Assembly: GCA_937124585.1 (NCBI GenBank)
Contig: CAKZKT010000018.1
Span: 1-52,627, forward strand
DNA: 52,627 nt
Origin: an uncultured Anaerolineae bacterium
GTDB lineage: Bacteria > Chloroflexota > Anaerolineae > CG2-30-64-16
Direction of reading: 5' to 3'
Numbering within the stretch: position 1 is the stretch's first letter; every line of letters starts with the position of its first letter. This document shows, in pieces, positions 1 through 7,621 of the stretch. A model generated the notes under the pieces. It saw only the letters and a program-made list of their open reading frames with translations. It had not been told where the DNA came from and searched no databases. The position numbers and the translations under genes were made by a program.

Positions 1-104
1 CGGCATATCCGGGCGACATGCCTGGTAAAGGATATCACGGCGCTACGAGGAGACGCCGAAACTGGAATGACAACTGTCTGCCAACAAGCTGACCGGTGTG
101 AATA

Positions 105-143
105 GAACGAGCGCCACTACCGCCCTCGGTAGTGGCGCTGTTC
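105..143. terminator. Perfect 13-bp hairpin, probable terminator of the LysM gene
   Basis: Bases 110-122 (AGCGCCACTACCG) are exactly complementary to 127-139, with a 4-base loop. The stem extends by four more pairs (105-108 with 140-143) around a bulged G at 109. It lies 31 bases beyond the stop codon of the leftward LysM lipoprotein gene. No clear T-tract follows on either strand, so the terminator role is inferred from position and stem strength. Nothing else recognisable was seen in bases 1-104. Confidence 0.55.
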
Positions 144-173
144 GGCGATCTGAAGGGCAATGCAGTGCGTCTG

Positions 174-818
174 TCAAGGAATCTTCAGCACCTGGCCCGT
201 ATAGATTTGGTCGGGGTTGGCCAGGTTGTTCAGCTGCTGGATCGCCTGTACCGTCACCCCGAATCGGGTTGCAATGGCGACCAGGGTATCGCCGGCACGC
301 ACGGTGTAGGTGCGGGGCCTGCCCGTCTGTCCGCCGGCGGGTGTGGCGGCCGGCGCTGGGGCGGGTATGCGCAACTTCTGGCCGGTGTAGATGAAGTTCG
401 GGTTGGTGATGTTGTTGAGATCTGTGATCTGTTTGATCGTGACGCCGTGACGGGCGGCGATCTTCGCCAACGTGTCGCCGCGCTGCACGACATAGATTGT
501 CTCGCCGTCAACCTGGGCAGGCGCCGGCTGCGTCGGGGCCGGGGCTTGGGGCGCGACAGGAATCGGAGTCGGCGGGACGGGGCTGCTCGTGGTCGGCGGC
601 GCCGGGGTGGCGACGCCTGCGGCCTGCGGCGTCTTCCCGGCCAGCACCGTCCTGGTCACCGACGTGGTGAGCGGTGTGGGCAACACGGTGCCGGCTTTCA
701 CGAGTGGGGTCGGGCCGATCGGGGTGGGCGCAGGCCGCTCGCGATTGCATCCCGTCAGCGCCAGGGCCAGGACAACCAGCAAAAGCACCAGGGTCAGATA
801 GGCGAATCGGTTTTTCAT
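174..818 (-). CDS. LysM-repeat lipoprotein
   Basis: This 214-residue protein starts with a lipoprotein signal: a basic MKNR end, a long Leu/Val stretch and the lipobox LTGC, making Cys24 the likely lipidated residue. A Pro/Thr-rich spacer (about 25-105) follows. Two LysM domains come next, at about 108-152 (YVVQRGDTLAKIA...) and 170-214 (YTVRAGDTLVAIA...), each ending in IYTGQ-(K/V)-L-(R/K)-IP. LysM domains bind N-acetylglucosamine-containing glycans such as peptidoglycan, so the protein probably sits at the membrane-wall interface. There is no catalytic domain, so a structural or scaffolding role is more likely than a hydrolase. The start is supported by a GGGAGG ribosome site and an upstream promoter at 868-896. 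The gene is monocistronic, with a hairpin after its stop. Confidence 0.9.
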   Translation of the reverse strand: MKNRFAYLTLVLLLVVLALALTGCNRERPAPTPIGPTPLVKAGTVLPTPLTTSVTRTVLAGKTPQAAGVATPAPPTTSSPVPPTPIPVAPQAPAPTQPAPAQVDGETIYVVQRGDTLAKIAARHGVTIKQITDLNNITNPNFIYTGQKLRIPAPAPAATPAGGQTGRPRTYTVRAGDTLVAIATRFGVTVQAIQQLNNLANPDQIYTGQVLKIP

Positions 819-867
819 GGCTCAGCCCTCCCAGGCATTTGGCAGACTTACACGGCGATGCGCAAAG

Positions 868-896
868 ATCATATCACAGATAGGCGGTAGCTTCAA
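868..896 (-). promoter_or_regulatory. Sigma70-type promoter of the LysM gene
   Basis: On the minus strand, TTGAAG (891-896) and TATGAT (868-873) are separated by exactly 17 bases. The expected start of transcription is about 45 bases before the LysM start codon. Confidence 0.65.
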
Positions 897-929
897 ATCG
901 GCGCGCCGCGCAACGAGAGTCTTTTTCGA

Positions 930-2633
930 TCATTGCCCGGTGTGGACCGTGTAGCCGAGCTCGGCCAGCGCCTTGAGCAGCTGCGGCAGGTCGTTTTCGC
1001 GCACCAGAGCCGCCTGTGTGGAGAGGAGTTCGCCCAATAGCGGCGCGACCGCCGGATCGGCCCGCAGGGCTGCCAGGATGCCGGCATCTTCGACGCGCAG
1101 TACGGCCCCACGGGTGATCGTCACTGCGCCGCTGTGCTCTTCCCAACGCGCGAGCGCTGCCGCCACGCGCGGCGGCAAGCGGTCGCCGCTGGCGCGGCGC
1201 AAGAATTCGATGATCGCCTGGCCACGCACGCCGGCCTCACGGCTGCGCGCCAGCCCGCCGCGCGTGATGCGATGGCGCGTCGGCTGGCCCAGCTCATACG
1301 GCGCCGCGATCGGCTCGGTGAAGCGCAGCAGGCGGAAACGGTCGAACAGCGGCAGCAACAGCGGTGCGGTGATGATGAAGTGTTCGTCAATGCTCAAACG
1401 CATCGGCCGCGGCAGGTGTTCGGGCAACGGCCGGCCCAGCCAGGCCGCGCCGAACGACGTCAGGCGGAAGGTTTGCAGCTGGCCTTCTGCGTCTTCGCCC
1501 AGCGTCAGCGCGCCGAGCCAGAAGAGCGGCCCGGTGAGGATGAAGCGGATCAACCGGCCCTCTACCTCGTCCCATGACTCGAAGCCGGAGAGATAGCGGC
1601 CAGTCGCGACGTCGCGCAGGTACCAGCCGGTGTACGAGCCGTCGGGCCGTTGGAAATCCGGGTCAGTCTCTTTGATCCAGGCCACGAAGTCGCCGATGCC
1701 GTACCAGTTTGCCGGTTCCAGCCGGCTCAAGGCGGCCAGGATGGCGCGACGTGCCGTCACCGGGTCGTTGCGCCAGGCGCCTTCCGCCTGCAAGGCGGGG
1801 ATGTGACGCAGGTCGTTCCAGCCGTAGGGCTGGGCCGGTCCGGCGTCGGTGCTGTCGCGCCAGGCTTCGTACAGGGCTTTCATCTGTTCCCATAGCGTCA
1901 GGCGCAGCCACGCGGTCGTCTCCTGGGTGTTCACCACCAGACGGCCGCGGTCCACGGCCAGCCAGCCCCGACTGCGCGCCAGCGATATGGCCAGGTCAAA
2001 CCGAACGGGATCGGGGAGGAGCATCCCTGCGCGGAGGGGGAGCAGATCGGCCGGTCGCGGCTGGCCGCTCCGTTCTATGCGAGGCGACAACTCGCGAACC
2101 GCTGCCAGCAGGCCGCAGATGTCCACAGCCAGGGTGTTATAGGCGTGTTTTTTGCGGGCAGGCTCTGGCTGCGGCGCCAGATTGTCGGCTACGGTCGGAA
2201 CTGCCGGCACGGTCGCCGGCAGCAACTCGGCAGGGATGTAGATGTATTCGGCCGGGCCATCGCCCAGGTCTGCGAAGCCGCGAAAGATCAGGCCTCGATA
2301 CCAGAGCTCCTCGGCCGGGCTTTGCGGCTGTCGCCAGATGGCTTCTCGCTCCAGCCGGCCAGGGCCGACGGGTCGGATGACGCCGTGTTGGCGCGTGAAG
2401 GCCGGCGTCTTCATCCGCCCACCCGCCGCTGCCAGCGCCGCCCAGGCCGCTCGTGCGGCTTCGGAGCAGGTGACCAGGGCGGCCGCGGTGGCTTCTGGCT
2501 CGGCCAGAGCTGCGGCCAGCTGGGTCGCAGCGTCATCGCGATGGTTGGTGCTCAGCGCGAGCGCGCGCAGCTCGGCGATGCCGCGCAGCATCGCCATCGA
2601 GTGGCCGCTGAGGCTGGCGAGCAAGGTTTGCAT
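930..2633 (-). CDS. Orphan helicase-associated-domain protein, paralogue of the XPB-operon proteins
   Basis: This 567-residue protein has no signal peptide or membrane segment. Its C-terminal part (about 410-565) resembles the helicase-associated domain (Pfam Helicase_C_3 type) that also forms the N-terminus of the bacterial XPB helicase in this window. Shared features include the IIEFLRRASG...LPPRV...LARWEE segment and an end reading RENDLPQLLKALAELGYTV. The middle (about 300-400) carries the Trp-rich WDEVEGRLIRFILTGPLFWLG segment, which aligns by eye with WEGVEATFIRAVLTEALYWLG in the protein at 21088-23502. There is no Walker A motif, so it is not itself a helicase. Function is unknown; a DNA-binding or helicase-partner role is inferred. 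It is a stand-alone leftward gene about 15 kb from the XPB operon. No convincing promoter was seen. Confidence 0.8.
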   Translation of the reverse strand: MQTLLASLSGHSMAMLRGIAELRALALSTNHRDDAATQLAAALAEPEATAAALVTCSEAARAAWAALAAAGGRMKTPAFTRQHGVIRPVGPGRLEREAIWRQPQSPAEELWYRGLIFRGFADLGDGPAEYIYIPAELLPATVPAVPTVADNLAPQPEPARKKHAYNTLAVDICGLLAAVRELSPRIERSGQPRPADLLPLRAGMLLPDPVRFDLAISLARSRGWLAVDRGRLVVNTQETTAWLRLTLWEQMKALYEAWRDSTDAGPAQPYGWNDLRHIPALQAEGAWRNDPVTARRAILAALSRLEPANWYGIGDFVAWIKETDPDFQRPDGSYTGWYLRDVATGRYLSGFESWDEVEGRLIRFILTGPLFWLGALTLGEDAEGQLQTFRLTSFGAAWLGRPLPEHLPRPMRLSIDEHFIITAPLLLPLFDRFRLLRFTEPIAAPYELGQPTRHRITRGGLARSREAGVRGQAIIEFLRRASGDRLPPRVAAALARWEEHSGAVTITRGAVLRVEDAGILAALRADPAVAPLLGELLSTQAALVRENDLPQLLKALAELGYTVHTGQ

Positions 2634-2683
2634 GGTCCGGCGAATGTTCGATGAAATGTCAGCGCAGCGGCGGCTTGCTGCGC

Positions 2684-2712
2684 TTGACAGCGACCGCCTG
2701 CGCCGTTATGAT
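2684..2712 (+). promoter_or_regulatory. Consensus sigma70-type promoter of the YkvA-like gene
   Basis: TTGACA (2684-2689) and TATGAT (2707-2712) are separated by 17 bases. Transcription should start near 2719, about 45 bases before the start codon at 2764. Confidence 0.8.
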
Positions 2713-2763
2713 CTGTTCAGCGTGTGTTGTAGCGTTTGTCTGCACGCCCAGGAGGAGCAAATC

Positions 2764-3138
2764 ATGACCCAAGGGCTTTTTGGTTCGAGATCATCCGGCG
2801 ACCGGCTGGGCATCCTGGCCGGGCTGGTACGCCAGGCGCAACTGGTCTGGCGTCTGCTCCGCGATCCGCGTGTGTCGCTGCCCGTCAAAATGATCATTCC
2901 CGGCGTGGTCGGGCTCTACCTTCTGTTCCCGATTGATGCCCTGCCCGACGTGCTGCCGTTGCTCGGCCAGTTCGACGATCTCGCTGTGCTTCTGGCCGGC
3001 GTGGCCCTGTTCATCGAGATGTGCCCCCGACAGATTGTCGCCGAACATCGGGCCGCGCTGTTGGACGAGGCGACCGGCGGCCAACGTGTCGGTGCCGAGG
3101 GCGAAACGGTGGACGCCGAATACCGCGTGATCGAGTGA
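2764..3138 (+). CDS. YkvA family (DUF1232) protein
   Basis: This is a 124-residue protein. The start at 2764 is chosen because AGGAGG lies 7 bases upstream and a consensus promoter lies just before it; the reading frame is open further upstream but without support. The central segment (about 35-80) carries the family signature FPIDALPDVLPLLG followed by a DD pair, embedded in a hydrophobic hairpin that probably contacts or crosses the membrane. DUF1232 proteins are widespread and have no established biochemical role. The C-terminal 40 residues are acidic and probably cytoplasmic. It is transcribed alone, converging on rimO, with heptamer repeats between the two genes. Confidence 0.85.
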   Translation: MTQGLFGSRSSGDRLGILAGLVRQAQLVWRLLRDPRVSLPVKMIIPGVVGLYLLFPIDALPDVLPLLGQFDDLAVLLAGVALFIEMCPRQIVAEHRAALLDEATGGQRVGAEGETVDAEYRVIE

Positions 3139-3156
3139 TGCGGGGTGGGCGGCGGG

Positions 3157-3245
3157 CGTCGTACGTCACACGTCAAGAGGTGGCTCTGCTGCCGCCGACC
3201 TTTTGACGTCTGCCGCCTGACTCCTGACTTCCGTCTACCGTCTCC
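3157..3245. repeat. Degenerate heptamer repeat tract between ykvA and rimO
   Basis: Two short runs of 7-base units are visible: CGTCGTA/CGTCACA/CGTCAAG at 3157-3177 and TGACTCC/TGACTTC/CGTCTAC/CGTCTCC at 3218-3245. A shorter pair (CGTCGCA CGTCGGG) occurs near 7487. They look like the short tandem heptamers known from cyanobacterial genomes. The tract extends into the 3' end of rimO and encodes its low-complexity tail. Confidence 0.55.
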
Positions 3246-4594
3246 GCCAGCAGATCGTATTCGAGCGCGCCGGTGATCCTGGCCCGCACCATTTGTCCGA
3301 TCGGGAGCGCGGCCGGCAGGATGACCAGGCCATCTATTTCCGGCGCATCCCGATAGGAACGGCCGAGCGAGACGCGGCGCTTTCGTTCGCCCGCGCGCCG
3401 ATCGTTGAGCTCGCCGTGGCCTTCCACCAGGATGTCGAGCTCTCTCCCCACCTGCGCTTGATTGCGCGCCAGCGAGATGCGCTGCTGGACGGCCATCACG
3501 CGCTGATAGCGCTGGCGCTTCACCTCTTCGGGAATCTGGCCGGGCAGATCATATGCCGGCGTGCCCGGCTCTGGACTGAAGGGGAATACCCCCACTTTGT
3601 CGAATTGAACTGTCTCCAGAAAAGCCAGCAAGTTGGCGAATTCTTGCTCGGTTTCGCCGGGGTAGCCGACGATGAAGGTGCTGCGCAGGGCTATGTCCGG
3701 CATGGCCGCGCGCATCTGCGCCAGCGTTTCGATCACCTGTGCCGTGTTGCTGGGCCGGCGCATGCGCCGCAACACGGCCGGATCGCCGTGCTGCAATGGA
3801 ATGTCCAAATAGTGACAGATTCGTGGGTCGCTGGCCATCACCTCGATCAGCCGCGGCGAGATGTGGCCAGGATAGGCGTACATCAGGCGCAGCCAGCGCA
3901 GGTCGGGGACGCCGGCGAGGATGGCCAGGATCAGAGCGGGCAGGCCGTCGGCCTGGCCCAGGTCGCGGCCGTAGTCGGTGGTGTCCTGGGCGATGAGTAT
4001 GATCTCCTGCGCGCCCTGGGCGACGAGCGCCTGGGCTTCGGCGACAATGGCGGCTTGAGGCCGACTGCGCAGCCTACCTTTGAAGAGCGGAATGGCGCAA
4101 AACGCGCAGGGTGCATTGCAGCCATCGCTGATCTTCAGGTAGGCGCTGCCCGCACTGACCGGCGGCCGAGGCGTCGCGGTTACGTGTGGCTGCTCTGGAT
4201 CGCCGAGCAATGCGTAGCGGCTGAAGAGCCGTTCGCCCCGGCCGTTCTGCCTGCGCAGTTCCTGAACGAAAGGCACGACTTCCATCCAGCGCCGCGTGCC
4301 CAGCAGTCCGTCTACCTCTGGCACTTCTTGGATGATGCGTTGACCGGCCCGTTGTGCCATGCAGCCGGCCGCGATGAGAAGCTGGCCGGGTCGTTTTTGG
4401 CGGGCGAGATCGCGCAACGCGGCCAGCGATTCGGCCTCGGCTGCGGTCAGAAAGCCACAGGTGTTGACCAGCAGGATGTCGGCGTCGTCGGGGCTGGCCG
4501 CGCCCTGATAGCCAGCCTGACCCAGGAGCATGGCCATTCCCTCGCTGTCTACTGTGTTTTTGGGACAACCGAGCGTGAGCAGGTAGTAACGCAT
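3173..4594 (-). CDS. rimO: Ribosomal protein S12 methylthiotransferase RimO
   Basis: RimO is a radical-SAM enzyme that adds a methylthio group to an aspartate of ribosomal protein S12. The protein has 473 residues. The N-terminal UPF0004 domain carries the auxiliary-cluster cysteines C10, C46 and C78. The radical-SAM CxxxCxxC motif is C159-C163-C166 (ISDGCNAPCAFC) and is followed by AIPLFKGRLRSRP, which marks RimO rather than MiaB. A TRAM domain lies near the C-terminus (about 385-450). The last 20 or so residues (SQESGGRRQKV...) are Gly/Arg/Ser-rich, lie beyond the TRAM domain and are encoded by heptamer repeats, so they are probably a non-conserved add-on. The start has an AGGTGG ribosome site. 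It lies 62 bases downstream of the RodZ-like gene and is probably cotranscribed with it. Confidence 0.95.
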   Translation of the reverse strand: MRYYLLTLGCPKNTVDSEGMAMLLGQAGYQGAASPDDADILLVNTCGFLTAAEAESLAALRDLARQKRPGQLLIAAGCMAQRAGQRIIQEVPEVDGLLGTRRWMEVVPFVQELRRQNGRGERLFSRYALLGDPEQPHVTATPRPPVSAGSAYLKISDGCNAPCAFCAIPLFKGRLRSRPQAAIVAEAQALVAQGAQEIILIAQDTTDYGRDLGQADGLPALILAILAGVPDLRWLRLMYAYPGHISPRLIEVMASDPRICHYLDIPLQHGDPAVLRRMRRPSNTAQVIETLAQMRAAMPDIALRSTFIVGYPGETEQEFANLLAFLETVQFDKVGVFPFSPEPGTPAYDLPGQIPEEVKRQRYQRVMAVQQRISLARNQAQVGRELDILVEGHGELNDRRAGERKRRVSLGRSYRDAPEIDGLVILPAALPIGQMVRARITGALEYDLLAETVDGSQESGGRRQKVGGSRATS

Positions 4595-4656
4595 GGACCA
4601 CCTGTGGGCGAGGATGTCTGACGCGTGCAGCCGATTCCTGGAGTTGCTGCTGCGCC

Positions 4657-5595
4657 TCAGCCGGCTGGTGTTGGCGTCGGCGAAGGCCGCGGTGCGCCGG
4701 GGGTGGCAGTGCGCTCTTGCACCTGGCCCTGATCCACGACCCAGAGCCGTTCGACGACCTGGCCGACAGTGCCCATCTTGCCGAGTGATTCGCCGTTAAG
4801 GATCATCTCGATGCCGCCGGCATTTCCGGTCAGGATGCGGAGGGAAGCATTGGCCTCCCAAGCGCGAGATTGCCCCGGCTCAAGAGTGCCCTCCAGCACC
4901 ATCACGTCATCGACGGTCACACGCAGCCAGGAACGCTGATCGGCGCGGATTTCGACGGCGATGCGTGTGACGACCTCCGGCGTAGCAGTCGGCCGGGGGG
5001 TGGGCGTCAGCGTCGGTGGAACAGTAGGTGTCGGCAGGGGTAACAGGTCCGAGGTCGGCGTGGCTTTCATGGCAGCGCGCGCCTCGGCGGTCGGCGTGGC
5101 TGTGATGATCCACGGCGTGGGAGTTGCCGACGGCGTGTTCGTGGGCGTGCGCGTCGGATTGAGCGCCGACAGCATGACCGCGGTGCTCTGCTGCCCCATA
5201 AACCACCAGCCCGCGGCCGCGACGGCACCGATCAGGCAAATGGCCACCACCCAGCGCACCCAGCCCAGATCGCGCCGGATGTCCATCAATTCGATCTCGG
5301 CAGGACGATAATCTACCAGGCGCGGCTTGCCGATCTCGGCGATCAGCGTCTCGTCGCTGACATCTCCGCTCTCTTGGGCGTAACGTTGTACGATCTCGCC
5401 GGGGTCAAGGCCCAGGAAGTCGGCGTAGATGCGCAGGAAGCCGCGCGCGATCGTGCCGCGCGGCAGACTGGCCCAGTCTCCCTGCTCAAACGCCGCCAGA
5501 TACTTCTGCCGGATGCGCGTCGCCTTCTCCACGTCCGCCAGGCTGAGCTCTTTGGCGGCGCGCGTTTCGGCTAACAGACGTCCGAGTTCACTCAT
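4657..5595 (-). CDS. rodZ: RodZ-like helix-turn-helix membrane protein
   Basis: This 312-residue protein has the three-part RodZ layout. An N-terminal cytoplasmic helix-turn-helix (about 1-75; LSLADVEKATRIRQKYLAAFE, then FLRIYADFLGLDP) is followed by one membrane helix near residue 105-127. After it come a long Thr/Pro-rich linker (about 140-215) and an extracytoplasmic beta domain of the DUF4115 type (about 215-295, with RSWLRVTVDD and LRILTGNAGGIEMILNGE). RodZ links MreB to the cell-wall elongation machinery. No mreB was seen in this window, so the role is inferred from architecture. Its promoter is at 5633-5661, and it probably heads a rodZ-rimO transcription unit. Confidence 0.85.
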   Translation of the reverse strand: MSELGRLLAETRAAKELSLADVEKATRIRQKYLAAFEQGDWASLPRGTIARGFLRIYADFLGLDPGEIVQRYAQESGDVSDETLIAEIGKPRLVDYRPAEIELMDIRRDLGWVRWVVAICLIGAVAAAGWWFMGQQSTAVMLSALNPTRTPTNTPSATPTPWIITATPTAEARAAMKATPTSDLLPLPTPTVPPTLTPTPRPTATPEVVTRIAVEIRADQRSWLRVTVDDVMVLEGTLEPGQSRAWEANASLRILTGNAGGIEMILNGESLGKMGTVGQVVERLWVVDQGQVQERTATPGAPRPSPTPTPAG

Positions 5596-5632
5596 AACCC
5601 GTTCTATCCCTGGAGTCTACAAACTTCGCTTC

Positions 5633-5661
5633 ACTATACCCGCACCGCTCCGAAAAGTCAA
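5633..5661 (-). promoter_or_regulatory. Sigma70-type promoter of the rodZ-rimO unit
   Basis: On the minus strand, TTGACT (5656-5661) and TATAGT (5633-5638) are 17 bases apart, about 35-40 bases before the rodZ start. It is back-to-back with the amidase promoter. Confidence 0.75.
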
Positions 5662-5685
5662 AGTAAACAATAGCGCGCGGCAACG

Positions 5686-5714
5686 TTGCGCAAAGCGTCG
5701 CTCGCGGATATGAT
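5686..5714 (+). promoter_or_regulatory. Sigma70-type promoter of the amidase gene
   Basis: TTGCGC (5686-5691) and TATGAT (5709-5714) are separated by 17 bases. Expected transcription start is near 5721. This favours translation from 5765 over the upstream ATG at 5726, which would leave almost no leader. Confidence 0.65.
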
Positions 5715-5764
5715 GGTGCCGACAAATGGGCAAATCGGCCAATCGGCAGGTGCGGCAAGGCGAT

Positions 5765-6457
5765 ATGCGCAGACAGACGATCCGTTGGGCCCGGGGGTTC
5801 CTGTTGGCCGTTCTTGTGGTGGCGCTTGTGGCCGGCGTGATGGCGACCTGGCCGTCGGCGCGTGGCGCCGCGCCGATGGTTGGTGGGGTGCGGTTGTTCG
5901 GCGCGCTTTTTCCGCTGGCCGGTCGGCATATCGGCATCGTGGCCGGCCACAGCGGCAGCGATGCGGGCGCCGTCTGTCCAGATGGCCTGACCGAGGCGCA
6001 GGTGAACCTGGCGATCGCCGAGGCCGTCGTGCGGGAGGTTGAGGCGCGCGGCGCGACGGCCGATCTGTTGGCCGAATTCGATGAGCGGCTGTCGGGCTAT
6101 CGGGCCGATGCGTTCGTTTCGATCCATGCCGATTCGTGCGAAGTGGACCTCAGCGGCTACAAGGTTGCCGGCCTGGAGGATGCCCGGAACAGCGCGTCGG
6201 CGCGGCTCGTGGAGTGCCTCTGGCGCGAATACGAACGGGCTACCGGCCTGCCGCGGCATCCCGACACGATCACCTACGACATGAGCCAATATCACGCGTT
6301 TCGAGAGATCGCCGGGACGACTCCCGCGGCCATCATCGAGATCGGCTTTCTCAAAGCAGACCGCGACCTGCTGACCCGCCAGCCTCAGCGCGTTGCAGCG
6401 GGCATCGTGGCCGGCATCGAGTGCTTTTTGCAAAATCGGGAGCAAGGAGGACGATGA
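5765..6457 (+). CDS. N-acetylmuramoyl-L-alanine amidase (Amidase_3)
   Basis: This zinc amidase cleaves the bond between MurNAc and the peptide stem of peptidoglycan. The protein has 230 residues from the ATG at 5765; an in-frame ATG at 5726 would add 13. The start at 5765 gives a tidy signal or anchor segment (MRRQTIRWAR then a Leu/Val/Ala stretch). Family hallmarks in order are IGIVAGHSGSDAGA (first zinc His), GLTEAQVN (zinc Glu), AFVSIHADS (second zinc His) and AAIIEIGFL (catalytic Glu). No cell-wall-binding repeat is present, so it is a minimal enzyme anchored or exported by its N-terminus. It overlaps the next gene by 4 bases (ATGA). Confidence 0.88.
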   Translation: MRRQTIRWARGFLLAVLVVALVAGVMATWPSARGAAPMVGGVRLFGALFPLAGRHIGIVAGHSGSDAGAVCPDGLTEAQVNLAIAEAVVREVEARGATADLLAEFDERLSGYRADAFVSIHADSCEVDLSGYKVAGLEDARNSASARLVECLWREYERATGLPRHPDTITYDMSQYHAFREIAGTTPAAIIEIGFLKADRDLLTRQPQRVAAGIVAGIECFLQNREQGGR

Positions 6458-7467
6458 ATTCCTGCGAACGCATGACCGCGCGGCTGGCCGGTCAGCCGGT
6501 GGATCGGCCGCCCAACTTCAACATCATGATGCAATTCGCGGCGCACTACATCGGGCAGCCGCTGGCGCGCTACTACCAGGATCACCGCGTGCTTTGCGCC
6601 GCCAATTTCGCCGTGCAGGAGGCCTTCGATCTGGACATCCTGCAGGCGATCTCCGATCCGTATCGCGAGGCGGCCGATTGCGGCCTGCCGGTCGAGTTCC
6701 CCGACGACGGCCTGCCGATCTGGAAGGGGCCGCTGCTGGCCGAGCCGGCCGATCTGGCCCGGCTCAAGTCGCCGAAGCCCGAGGATGGCCGGCGGATGAG
6801 CGATCGGCTGGCCGCTATCCGGCTTTTTCGGGAACGGGCCGGTGGCCGCGTGCCGATCATGGGCTGGGTAGAGGGTGCGCTGGCCGAGGCGGCCGACCTG
6901 CGCGGGGTGAGCACGCTGCTGACCGATCTGTATGATCGGCCGGAATGGGTGGCCGAGCTGCTGGAGATCTGCACCGATCTGGCGATCGCGTTCGCCCGCG
7001 CTCAGGTCGAAGCTGGTGCCGATATCATCGGCCTGGGGGACGCGGTTGCCTCGCAGATCTCTCCGCGCGCATATCGCCAGTTCGCATTGCCCTACGAGCA
7101 GCGCATCTTCGCTGCAGTGCGGGCGATGGGTGCCATTCCCCGGCTCCACATCTGCGGCAACACCTCGCGCATCCTGGCTGACATGGCACAGAGCGGTGCG
7201 CAGATTATAGACATTGACTGGATGGTGGACATGGGCCAGGCGGCGACGGTCTTCGGCGAGCGGGCGGCCGTTTGCGGCAACTTCGACCCGGTCAAAATCA
7301 TGCTGCACGGAACGCCTGCGCAGGTGCAGGAGGCCGTGCGCGCCAGCTTGGCCGCGGGCGGCCCGCGTTGCATCAGCATGGCCGGCTGCGAGATCCCGGA
7401 CGGCACGCCCCACGCCAATCTGCGGGCACACGCGGCCGCGCTGCGAATGGCAGGCGGACACGGCTAG
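6454..7467 (+). CDS. UroD-superfamily protein, probably corrinoid-type methyltransferase
   Basis: This 337-residue protein starts 4 bases before the end of the amidase gene, with AAGGAGG upstream, so the two are translationally coupled. It has the uroporphyrinogen decarboxylase fold, but the sequence LHICGNT gives the zinc-binding H-x-C of methylcobamide:coenzyme M or corrinoid methyltransferases. A matching late Cys lies in SMAGCEIP, near the end. True HemE decarboxylases lack these residues, so methyl-transfer chemistry is more likely than haem synthesis. ADIIGLGDAVASQISP matches the substrate-side loop of the family. No corrinoid protein or partner methyltransferase was seen nearby, so the substrate is unknown. 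The link to the upstream amidase seems transcriptional, not functional. Confidence 0.75.
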   Translation: MNSCERMTARLAGQPVDRPPNFNIMMQFAAHYIGQPLARYYQDHRVLCAANFAVQEAFDLDILQAISDPYREAADCGLPVEFPDDGLPIWKGPLLAEPADLARLKSPKPEDGRRMSDRLAAIRLFRERAGGRVPIMGWVEGALAEAADLRGVSTLLTDLYDRPEWVAELLEICTDLAIAFARAQVEAGADIIGLGDAVASQISPRAYRQFALPYEQRIFAAVRAMGAIPRLHICGNTSRILADMAQSGAQIIDIDWMVDMGQAATVFGERAAVCGNFDPVKIMLHGTPAQVQEAVRASLAAGGPRCISMAGCEIPDGTPHANLRAHAAALRMAGGHG

Positions 7468-7522
7468 GGCGGGCACGGAGGCTCGCGTCGCACGTCGGGG
7501 CGATCCCTGTGTGGTCGCCCGG

Positions 7523-7551
7523 TTGCCAATCCCGCAAAACAATTGTATCAT
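7523..7551 (+). promoter_or_regulatory. Sigma70-type promoter of radA
   Basis: TTGCCA (7523-7528) and TATCAT (7546-7551) lie 17 bases apart, about 70 bases before the radA start codon. Confidence 0.6.
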
Positions 7552-7621
7552 TGTCTCGGCGGCGTCACACAAACCTCGCCGCGCGCAGCGCATTTGATGT
7601 TTGATGTTTCACGAGGCCCCG

